From an uncultured Cuneatibacter sp. (GTDB lineage: Bacteria; Bacillota; Clostridia; Lachnospirales; Lachnospiraceae), in contig CAKQHB010000014.1 of NCBI GenBank assembly GCA_934234215.1, positions 1-64,000 on the forward strand: DNA of 64,000 bases. Direction: 5' to 3'. Below, piece by piece: positions 26,894 through 33,768 of this stretch. The position numbers and the translations under genes are program-made. The stretch's first letter is position 1, and each line of letters begins with the position of its first letter. The notes beneath the pieces are model-generated. The model was not told the origin of the DNA. It was given only the letters and a program-made list of their open reading frames with translations, and did not search any database.

Positions 26894-27322
26894 ATGTTCT
26901 GGATTGCTTTGAGTGCAGCTTTGACTGCTGTTGACCTGATTTTCAAAAAGACATTTACGAAGCGAAAGGATCTGAAATGGATCCTGATCCGTCCGATGAA
27001 AAACTACGGACTGATCTACAACCAGCTGGATGATCGTCCGCTCGTTCCAAAAATTCTGACCGGATGCATCACCATTTTGCTGCTCATCGTCCTGCTGCCG
27101 ATCTTCCTCACAGCAAGGTACTCCCGGCTGTTCCGCACTGCCTGCTCCTTTCTGGCAGGCGGAGCCGTGGGAAACACCGGCGAACGGCTGGTGAAGGGCA
27201 GCGTATCGGACTATCTGCAATTCCGCAAAAAACCATTCTCCAAACTCATCTTCAATCTGGCAGATGTATGGCTGGTAGTTGGGGGCGTACTGATGGTGGT
27301 GGAGGCGTGCAGGAAGCCGTAA
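26894..27322 (+). CDS. LspA-like (signal peptidase II superfamily) membrane protein
   Basis: 142 residues with three or four membrane segments. The end of the protein carries the lipoprotein signal peptidase layout: LAGGAVGNTGERLVKG (about 87-102) corresponding to GGAxGNxxDR, then DYLQF and FNLADVWLVVGGVLMVVE corresponding to FNxADxxI. Of the two catalytic aspartates, the second (FNLAD) is present, but the first is replaced by Glu (GNTGER). It closes the MoxR operon with a TGGAGGG site. Either a divergent peptidase or a non-catalytic relative; the housekeeping lspA should be elsewhere. Confidence 0.6.
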   Translation: MFWIALSAALTAVDLIFKKTFTKRKDLKWILIRPMKNYGLIYNQLDDRPLVPKILTGCITILLLIVLLPIFLTARYSRLFRTACSFLAGGAVGNTGERLVKGSVSDYLQFRKKPFSKLIFNLADVWLVVGGVLMVVEACRKP

Positions 27323-27353
27323 GTTCCATATTCCGCAATTTTTTATTTTACGC

Positions 27354-27535
27354 AATCAAAAGGCAGCTTCCAAAAGCCTGTCGTTTTCCGCACCTGTCTA
27401 TCTGCACCGCTCTACCTTTCCTATTCACAAAACTCGCCTTCCACCGGAAGGCTTAAACAGTTGTGAACGAGAAAACGCGGTACAGGACAGGATGCGAAAA
27501 ATACGACAAAGCTTTCGGAAGCTGCCTCTTTGATT
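27354..27535 (+). other. Long hairpin element, family 2, copy A
   Basis: A single extended hairpin beginning about 30 bases after the LspA-like gene. The outer arms AATCAAAAGGCAGCTTCC and GGAAGCTGCCTCTTTGATT pair almost completely. The core CTGTC..TCTGCACCGC .. GCCTTCC-ACC-GGAAGGC .. GCGGTACAGGACAG is shared with copy B on the other strand. No open frame here resembles a protein. Orientation follows the upstream gene. It may be a structured 3' untranslated region, a small RNA or a mobile hairpin; unrecognised. Confidence 0.75.
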
Positions 27536-27600
27536 CGTGCAAAACAATTCGCACGGCATACCGTCCAACAAACTTCCCGCCCTTTTCTCTTTTCAAATGT

Positions 27601-27843
27601 ATGTGCCACATTGAAATGGAGTTGTATGTACAACAAAAAAGCCTGTCCCTCGCAGAACATTGCCAAATTTTCCGTCGTCTGTTCTGTACTGCGTTTGTGC
27701 ATTCACAACTGTTTGAACCTTCCAGGGGAAGGTGAGTTTTGTGAATGCACAATGGAAAGCAGTGCAGATAAAGACAGGAAAATGGCACGTTCTGTTGGGG
27801 ACAGGCTTTTGGTTGTATTTCTTTACTTTTTAATGTGGCACAT
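27601..27843 (-). other. Long hairpin element, family 2, copy B
   Basis: Inverted counterpart of copy A. Outermost arm: ATGTGCCACATT (27601-27612) pairs perfectly with AATGTGGCACAT (27832-27843), and this right arm is the last codons of mutY. Further in, AAAAGCCTGTCCC (27637-27649) pairs with GGGACAGGCTTTT (27798-27810). The core repeats that of copy A with compensating changes. Together with copy A it occupies nearly all of the 507-bp gap between the two converging genes; I see no gene in this gap. Confidence 0.75.
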
Positions 27844-28969
27844 ATGCCCGAAACGCACTCGGCATCGCCACTTCTTCCCGAAATTCCTCCCCCGTGACTT
27901 CCACGAGGTTCCAGTATGCTTTGAGCCTTTCTGCGGCTTCTTTTTTTACTTTTACCTGATATCCGGTCATATGCCACTCGATGTGACTGAAGATGTGTTT
28001 TGCATCTCCGATGGGCTCCATCTCAACGTCATACGCATTTTGAACCGCGTCCTGCATATAACGTGCAGCTGCCGTTTCATCCAGTCGCTCTTCTGCTGCC
28101 GGGAACTCATACAGGTCCGCCAGGAGCCCTTTTTCAGGGCGTTTGCGGATGAGGTAGCCTGTTGGTGTCTCGATGCGGAATATCGTCCTGTTTTCGATTT
28201 TACGTGGCTTCTTGGCACTCTTCACCGGATAATCCGTCTCCGTTCCGGTATGGTGCGCCAGACAGATGCCGGACAGCGGACATTCTTCACACAAGGGTGC
28301 ACCATTTGGCACGCAGACCGTCGCGCCAATCTCCATCATTGCCTGATTGAACTTTCCGGCGGGAATCTCCCGCCCCTCAGCACCCTGCACCAGCAATGTA
28401 CGAAGCTCCGCCTCTAACTCTTTTCGAAGCTGCGGCTTGTCGATCTCCCGGTCATCCTCGAACAGCCGGGTCAATACGCGGAATCCATTTCCATCCAAAG
28501 CCGGCTCCGGTAATCCATATGCGATCGAAGCGATTGCACCTGCGGTGTAGCTTCCGATCCCCGGCAATGACAATAGCTCTTCATGTGTTTTCGGCATCTC
28601 ACCGCCAAACTGCTCCATGACGACGTTTGCCGCCTTTTGCAGATTTCGCGCTCTCGAATAATATCCAAGCCCCTGCCACAGCTTCATCAGGCGCTCTTCC
28701 GGCACTTCCGCCAGTGCTTTTACATCCGGCAGCTCAGCAAGAAATCTGGCATAATACGGCTTCACCGCTTCCACACGGGTCTGCTGCAGCATAATCTCGG
28801 AAATCCAGACGCGGTAAGCACTCACCTGCTCCCGCCACGGAAGAGTCCGTGCATGTATGTCATACCATCCAAGCATTGGCCAGACCATCGCTTCATAGCG
28901 TTTTTCCCGGCTGAGGGACACTCCAAGCAGCGGAATGTCCTGATAGCCGGTCAGCCTCTTTTTCTCCAT
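27830..28969 (-). CDS. mutY: Adenine DNA glycosylase
   Basis: 379 residues from the ATG at 28967-28969, overlapping the pepD stop by one base (TGATG). MutY removes adenine mispaired with 8-oxoguanine. Visible: LPWRE, SEIMLQQTRVEAV, the helix-hairpin-helix LLSLPGIGSYTAGAI, catalytic Asp in LDGNGFRVLTRL, the 4Fe-4S loop C-x6-C-x2-C-x5-C (CVPNGAPLCEECPLSGIC) and the C-terminal NUDIX-like 8-oxoG recognition domain with HIFSHIEWHM. Complete. Its last codons form one arm of the hairpin element downstream. Confidence 0.95.
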   Translation of the reverse strand: MEKKRLTGYQDIPLLGVSLSREKRYEAMVWPMLGWYDIHARTLPWREQVSAYRVWISEIMLQQTRVEAVKPYYARFLAELPDVKALAEVPEERLMKLWQGLGYYSRARNLQKAANVVMEQFGGEMPKTHEELLSLPGIGSYTAGAIASIAYGLPEPALDGNGFRVLTRLFEDDREIDKPQLRKELEAELRTLLVQGAEGREIPAGKFNQAMMEIGATVCVPNGAPLCEECPLSGICLAHHTGTETDYPVKSAKKPRKIENRTIFRIETPTGYLIRKRPEKGLLADLYEFPAAEERLDETAAARYMQDAVQNAYDVEMEPIGDAKHIFSHIEWHMTGYQVKVKKEAAERLKAYWNLVEVTGEEFREEVAMPSAFRAYVPH

Positions 28970-30438
28970 CACAGCTTGCGCAGCAGCACTTTCAGCCAGT
29001 TCCAAGTCTCCTCAACGGCCGGAATGTTCATCTGCTCCTCGATCGTGTGAGCGCCGGAGCACTTCACACCCATGTTCATCGCTTCGATCTTCTTGCCAAC
29101 GCTGGCTGCCAGACCGGTCAGAACGCCCGGCTCCATGCCGCCGTGGGTCATCTTTACTTCCGGAATGTAGCCCAGCTCTTCCTGATAAATTTCATTTAAA
29201 CGCTTTACAAGACTGCTGGTGGGATCATATTCCCATGCAGCGGACGGATTCTTTACTTCATGCTCGATGCCCACCAGCTTTGCGATGCGGTCTGCTTTTC
29301 TTCTCAGCTGCTTGTGCTCATATTCGGAATTGCTGCGCATCAGACAATCTGCTGTCAGCACGCCGTCCTCCTCATGCAGAACACCAATATTGCAGGATGT
29401 CTTTGCCATCTGCTTTTCCGGAGTCATGAAACGGTAGGTTCCGTCAAACAGCAGATCCAGAAATGCCAGCAGCTTTTTTTTTGCATTCTCGCCAAATGCG
29501 CTGTCAGTCATATCGGTTGATTCTGCGGTCAGTGTAATTCCCTCATCTACGCCCAGAGCTTCTACCTTTAAGGTGTGATCCATCTGTGCTGCGAATGCAG
29601 TTACCGCCTCCACTGCATTCTTCGGAACTGCAACAATTGCAGCCGCGTCGATGGCGATGGCATTCATTTTCAGACCGCCCTTGATCTCCAGCAGCTCATA
29701 AGCAGTCACTTCTTCTAATTCATTCAGAACATCCCCCAGTACCTTGATGGCATTCGGCTTGCACAGATGCGCCAGACCGCCGGAATGTCCGCCGGTCAGA
29801 CCGGATACCGCAAGCTTTACCGCCTGCTTGTCCGCAGCATCTGCCACTGTCCGTCTCTCGGTGTTCAGATGATACAAATGATTGCTTGTGCCTGCGGAGG
29901 AAAGCAACAGCTCTGTAAACGTGCCACCGTCCAGATTGATGAGGTAATCGCCCTGAATCTTATTCGGATCCAGATGCGCAGCGCCCTCCAGACCGATTTC
30001 TTCTTTTGTGGTAAAGATACACTGGATTGCTGGATGCTCTACATCGTCAGCCTCCAACAGCATCAGCATCATTGCGATGGCGGTTCCGTTGTCTGCACCC
30101 AATGTCGTACCTCTTGCTTTTACCCAGTCTCCGTCAATATATAGGTCAATAGGATCTTTCTGAAAATCATGCTGTACGCCCTCTGCGCTGACACAGACCA
30201 TATCCAGATGTCCCTGTAAAATAATGCCCTTGTGATTCTCATAGCCCGGTATTGCAGGCTTGTTGATGATTACATTCCAGTCTGCATCCTGTGAATATTC
30301 CAGGTCATGCGCCTTTGCAAATTCTACAATGTAATTGCTGACAGCCTGCTCTTCGTAGCTGCTGCGGGGGATTCTGGAGATCTCCTCAAAATAATAAAAA
30401 TACCGTTCCGGCTGTAAGCCGCTCAATACTCGTTCCAT
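28969..30438 (-). CDS. pepD: Aminoacyl-histidine dipeptidase (M20 family)
   Basis: 489 residues, the usual length of PepD, a di-zinc M20 peptidase cleaving Xaa-His and other dipeptides. Metal-site and catalytic blocks are in order: LQGHLDMVC (His, Asp), GTTLGADNGTAI (bridging Asp), FTTKEEIGLEGA (catalytic Glu and metal Glu), INLDGG, the lid-domain TGGHSGG and the final MGVKCSGAHTIEEQMNI (metal His). Cytoplasmic. The gene overlaps mutY downstream and follows an uncharacterised gene after 33 bases. Confidence 0.94.
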   Translation of the reverse strand: MERVLSGLQPERYFYYFEEISRIPRSSYEEQAVSNYIVEFAKAHDLEYSQDADWNVIINKPAIPGYENHKGIILQGHLDMVCVSAEGVQHDFQKDPIDLYIDGDWVKARGTTLGADNGTAIAMMLMLLEADDVEHPAIQCIFTTKEEIGLEGAAHLDPNKIQGDYLINLDGGTFTELLLSSAGTSNHLYHLNTERRTVADAADKQAVKLAVSGLTGGHSGGLAHLCKPNAIKVLGDVLNELEEVTAYELLEIKGGLKMNAIAIDAAAIVAVPKNAVEAVTAFAAQMDHTLKVEALGVDEGITLTAESTDMTDSAFGENAKKKLLAFLDLLFDGTYRFMTPEKQMAKTSCNIGVLHEEDGVLTADCLMRSNSEYEHKQLRRKADRIAKLVGIEHEVKNPSAAWEYDPTSSLVKRLNEIYQEELGYIPEVKMTHGGMEPGVLTGLAASVGKKIEAMNMGVKCSGAHTIEEQMNIPAVEETWNWLKVLLRKL

Positions 30439-30471
30439 AATGTTTTCTTTCCTTTCTCCGCTGTGCGGTTG

Positions 30472-31026
30472 TTATCTCATCACATCTGCATAATCTTCCG
30501 GCAGAAACCGGTGGTAACTCAACATTCCAAACTCCTTATTAAAGCAATAATAATACGGATCAATGGATGCGTCCTCAAAATAAATCAAATACTCAAATTC
30601 CTCATTGTCCGGAATTTTCTCAAAATGAACCTCTGGAGATGTCGCAAAAAACAGCTCACGCACCTGCTCGATCGTGCAATCCGGTGTCCGGACCAGATTC
30701 ACTAATTTTTGAATGAATTCATTCGGTCCCATCTGTTCATGAACCTGCGTCACCCCCTCTTCGGGAATTGCAAAGCAAAAACGCTCGTCCTTTCTTGTGA
30801 CGGTCACTCCGCCCAATGCTTCTTTCGTATCGTTCTCCAGACCGCCAAGCATCTCTTCCATCTGCTCCGGCGTGTAAGATCCGTCAAAAAAGTGATTGAT
30901 CGTGCGAAGCGGATAGTACAGCCGAATCGCTTCTTTGCGATAGCCGACTTTTGCCTGTGCTTCTTTGATCACATCGATCAGATTTTGCTGCAGACGCGCC
31001 ATGCCATGCTGCGTCAGTTCCTGCAT
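30472..31026 (-). CDS. Uncharacterised protein, possibly DUF3877 family
   Basis: 184 residues with an AAAGGAG site before the ATG at 31024-31026. The sequence MARLQQNLIDVIKEAQAKVGYRKEAIRLYYPLRTI (quoted in part: LIDVIKEAQAKVGYR, IRLYYPL) resembles a small family I recall as DUF3877 from Lachnospiraceae, but I cannot confirm it. No membrane segment, no signal peptide, no conserved cysteine or histidine cluster. Predicted mixed alpha/beta with an acidic C-terminus (YLIYFEDASIDPYYY). It lies between the broken YfcC transporter and pepD on the same strand. Function unknown. Confidence 0.65.
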   Translation of the reverse strand: MQELTQHGMARLQQNLIDVIKEAQAKVGYRKEAIRLYYPLRTINHFFDGSYTPEQMEEMLGGLENDTKEALGGVTVTRKDERFCFAIPEEGVTQVHEQMGPNEFIQKLVNLVRTPDCTIEQVRELFFATSPEVHFEKIPDNEEFEYLIYFEDASIDPYYYCFNKEFGMLSYHRFLPEDYADVMR

Positions 31027-31051
31027 CTTTTATGCTCCTTTCCTCCCGCTC

Positions 31052-31694
31052 TCAGGCAACGCCGCTGGCAACCACAAGAACAATCACAATCGTTCCCATC
31101 AGCGTCCACAATGCAAATAGCGGGAATACCCATTTTACCCATTTCTTAAAATCAACACCGGCGATTGCCAGACACGCCCAAACCAACGATCAGTCCCAGA
31201 AGTGCCAGCACATGACGGAATGTAAATTCTGCGGTGATCTCTTCTTTTTCGGATGCTGCATCCCACTCCGCTCCGCGAAGTCCGAGAGCCGGATTTTTCT
31301 GAAGCTTCTTCACATAATGCATAATAAAGAGCAGCACCGGAAGAATCACGGTGGAGGCAGTTCCAAGCTTGCGGATCAGGCAACTGATAAATCCATCGAC
31401 GGACTTGCTCTCAATCAGCACATTAAAATAGCCGCCAACCAGAAAGGTAAACACGATGATGTTCGCCGCACTGCTCATGCCGCCAAACACCGCACTTGCA
31501 AGATCCCACAGTCCTACCGGACTCTGATCCACTCTGTGATAGGTCGCCGGATCCAGCACCGTGCTGTCCAGAAGTGTGTCATATTGTCCTGCCGGAATGA
31601 TCCATGTCAGAACCATCGCCAATACCATTATACCAAAAACTACGATCAATGCATTCGGTAATTTTAACCCTTTTTTATTTTCTTTTGTGTGCAT
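31052..31694 (-). pseudogene. YfcC/DcuC-family anion transporter, internally deleted and frameshifted
   Basis: The N-terminal part is intact (KLPNALIVVFGIMVLAMVLTWIIPAGQY, in two pieces TM1 and the following loop; then FTFLVGGYFNVLIESKSVD). After VILPVL the sequence jumps to LFIMHYVKKLQKNP, which in complete members lies well over 100 residues further on, so the middle of the carrier is missing. Near base 31165 the frame then breaks: the expected tail (VWACLAIAGVDF, KKWVKWVFPLFALWTLMG, VIVLVVASGVA) continues in another frame to a TGA at 31052-31054. Family members are about 460-500 residues. Not functional. A truncated M20 hydrolase lies directly upstream. Confidence 0.8.
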
Positions 31695-31709
31695 TTTTAA
31701 TCTCCCCCT

Positions 31710-31954
31710 TTAAAACTCCTCCGGCAGTGACAAAATTGCCGCTGTCAGTTTTTTGCACTGTTCCAACATCGAAGAAACTCTTGCATTTTCCTTCAGTGAA
31801 TGTGCACCACTGCCCTGCACACCCACACTGCACAGTGTCGGAATCCCGATCCTTGTCGCAAATGCACTGTCGGAGTATCCTCCCTGAAAAATTCCATTCG
31901 GTGCGGAATAACCTGCCTCCTCGCATGCTTTGCAGTAAATATCAAACAGCTTAG
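31710..31954 (-). pseudogene. C-terminal fragment of an M20 family amidohydrolase/peptidase
   Basis: About 80 residues in one minus-strand frame ending at 31710-31712: KLFDIYCKACEEAGYSAPNG, FQGGYSDSAFATRIGIPTL, then CSVGVQGSGAHSLKENARV and a final helix. GVQGSGAHSLKE is the M20 metal-His block near the C-terminus, and YSDSAFATRIGIPT is the preceding strand. Everything upstream (catalytic Asp/Glu, first metal ligands, lid domain) is absent. The fragment begins exactly at a copy of the palindromic repeat R3 and stands where the T-box regulated gene should be. Not functional. Confidence 0.75.
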
Positions 31955-31987
31955 GAAATGCGATGCAATTTCCTATAAAGCAAAAAG
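31952..31987 (-). repeat. Truncated copy R3 of the palindromic repeat at a deletion junction
   Basis: TTGCTTTATAGGAAATTGC followed by ATCGCATTTCCTAAG on the minus strand. The right arm of the palindrome stops after TTTCCT, where the M20 fragment begins. It follows the T-box terminator directly. Confidence 0.75.
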
Positions 31988-32284
31988 GGCTCCTGCCCTG
32001 ATCTTATTTGATCAGGACAGAAGCCTATATCTTCTGCGGTACCACCTGTTTTCGCATATTTATGCGCACTCTCTCGATGCTAACACATCGTTTCTCTGTA
32101 ACGGGAGTTCCCGTCTGGCATTACTAAACTGATATCTACGCATTCTGTTTTGCGAATGTCAGTCTTTCTTCCCGCCCTTATGAGCCCATTCCATGTAAGT
32201 TCCTCCGCTGCCTTCTCACCAACCGGCAACTCTCTGCATCCCGGACGCATCCATGTACTCTTCTCAATCATCGGTTTGTCTTGT
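31984..32284 (-). ncRNA. T-box riboswitch leader (probably methionine specific), orphaned
   Basis: On the minus strand, Stem I with AGAGTA S-turn, the distal CAGAGAG..GGTTGGTGAGAAGGCAGC elements, the T-box AGGTGGTACCGC (complement of 32035-32046), and a terminator GGCTTCTGTCCTGATC / GATCAGGGCAGGAGCC followed by CTTTTT. CAGAAG after the T-box can pair with CTTCTG of the terminator to form the antiterminator. The specifier loop reads GAATGGG on its 3' side between CATG/CATG and GAG/CTC helices, giving AUG as specifier. The T-box variable base U fits a tRNA with discriminator A, which tRNA-Met has. The gene behind it is only a fragment. Confidence 0.85.
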
Positions 32285-32289
32285 ACACA

Positions 32290-32318
32290 AGACTAGCATA
32301 CATCTGTCTGACCATCAA
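32290..32318 (-). promoter_or_regulatory. Promoter of the T-box leader
   Basis: TTGATG (32313-32318), 17 bases, TAGTCT (32290-32295) on the minus strand, just upstream of the T-box Stem I. Confidence 0.55.
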
Positions 32319-32337
32319 CCGAGAAGTATATTTATTC

Positions 32338-33606
32338 CTATTTTTCTTTTTTTAATACATTGCGGCCTTCTGACCAGACGGAGCAGATGTTTTCTGACGA
32401 CATCTGATACAAAGCGCGTTCCAGTCGCTCCGAAAGCGTCAGTGCTCTCGTTGGCTCTGCAAAATCAGAATCATCCACAACGATCGCATGCAGCTTATCT
32501 CCCACGGAGAAGCCGTCTCCGGCACCGAAATAGCGATGTCCCGATGTCGTTCCCAGATAATACCCTTCCGGAACAGTCAAAAATGCCGGGGCAGCTGCTT
32601 CCTGAAAATGTCGTACTTTCGATGCCTGAATACTTGTCGTGATAGCGCGATACATGGGCAATGCGGAACCACCGGCAATGTCCGAACCCAGTGTCACCCA
32701 GATACCTTCCTCCAGCATCTCCCGAACCGGACAGATACCGCTGCAAAGACTAATATTCGAGTCTGCACAATGCGCAACCACAACGCCCGCTTCTTTGATC
32801 GCTTCCCGTTCTCTCGCATCCGAATGGACACAATGAGCCATAACAGTATGATCTTTCCACAGACCGTACTTTTCATACGTCTCCCAATACTGCTTGCATT
32901 CCGGATGCAGTCCACGCACCCATTCAATCTCCGCTTTGCTCTCAGACAGATGGGACTGCACATACAACCCATTCTCCTGCCCAAGCTCTCCCAGAAATGC
33001 CATCAGATCATCAGTACAGGAAGGGGTAAAGCGCGGTGTCAGGATCGGATGCACATGCGGAAACGTAATCGCTTTTTTCAGAAAACGCAGGGTCTCTTCT
33101 TCTGAACCAACTGTTGTCTCCTGCAGATTTGCACCGCCGTTTCGATCCATATTGACCTTGCCGACATAGCCGGTCACGCCTGCCTGCTCCAGCTCTTCCA
33201 TCAAAATCAGCGTGGAATCTGTATGCATCGTGCCGAACATACACACGCGGGTTGTACCATTTGCAATCAGCTCCTGCGCCAGCTTATGATACACCCTTCT
33301 TGCATATTCCGGATCGGAAAATCGCACTTCCGTCGGAAATGTATACATCTGCAGCCACTCCAACAGCGGCAGATCCATACCAATCCCAAGCATCGGATAC
33401 TGAGGCGCATGCAGATGCATATCCACAAAAGACTGCAGGATCAGCTTATCGCCGTAGTCGTACACTTCACCGTCAAAGAGATCCGGCGCTTCCGACCGGA
33501 TCTCCATAATCGTTCCATCCTCCTGTAACATCATGCAGCCGTGTTCCAACGTCTCCAGTTGTCCCAGCTTCGACGCATGAATGATATTTCCTTTTAAAAG
33601 CTTCAT
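32338..33606 (-). CDS. guaD: Guanine deaminase
   Basis: 422 residues of the metal-dependent amidohydrolase fold, matching guanine deaminase (guanine to xanthine plus ammonia). Metal-site and substrate motifs: SFVDMHLHAPQYPMLGIGMDLPL, split around the HxH zinc ligands near 64-66; NGTTRVCMFGT; QSHLSESKAEIEWV (zinc His and catalytic Glu); AHCVHSDARE; and VTLGSDIAGGSALPMY (zinc Asp). C-terminal GSDIAGG and ATTSGHRYFGAGD-type segments are typical. Intact, between two decayed loci. No purine transporter or xanthine dehydrogenase gene is next to it. Confidence 0.9.
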   Translation of the reverse strand: MKLLKGNIIHASKLGQLETLEHGCMMLQEDGTIMEIRSEAPDLFDGEVYDYGDKLILQSFVDMHLHAPQYPMLGIGMDLPLLEWLQMYTFPTEVRFSDPEYARRVYHKLAQELIANGTTRVCMFGTMHTDSTLILMEELEQAGVTGYVGKVNMDRNGGANLQETTVGSEEETLRFLKKAITFPHVHPILTPRFTPSCTDDLMAFLGELGQENGLYVQSHLSESKAEIEWVRGLHPECKQYWETYEKYGLWKDHTVMAHCVHSDAREREAIKEAGVVVAHCADSNISLCSGICPVREMLEEGIWVTLGSDIAGGSALPMYRAITTSIQASKVRHFQEAAAPAFLTVPEGYYLGTTSGHRYFGAGDGFSVGDKLHAIVVDDSDFAEPTRALTLSERLERALYQMSSENICSVWSEGRNVLKKEK

Positions 33607-33696
33607 AGATCAATGCCTCGTATTTCTTCAAAATTTCAGCATCCATCATACTACCACTTTTTCTCGAAAATATCCATCTTTTTTCGGATTCTGTTT

Positions 33697-33768
33697 TTAT
33701 ACAATTGTATATCCGCCGTCAATATAAATCGTCTGTCCGGTCGTATAAGAACTGCTGTCAGAAGCTTT
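33697..33768 (-). pseudogene. C-terminal fragment of a short-chain dehydrogenase/reductase
   Basis: About 22 codons, ASDSSSYTTGQTIYIDGGYT plus two, the standard ending of FabG-like SDR proteins, with a stop at 33697-33699. The fragment begins at the left edge of the 1.24-kb duplication (33766), so the rest of the gene was lost in that rearrangement. Confidence 0.7.

Noticed and set aside
31954..32290. 63-codon frame inside the T-box leader
   Set aside because: It is the leader RNA itself; the T-box motif, terminator and Stem I explain the conservation.
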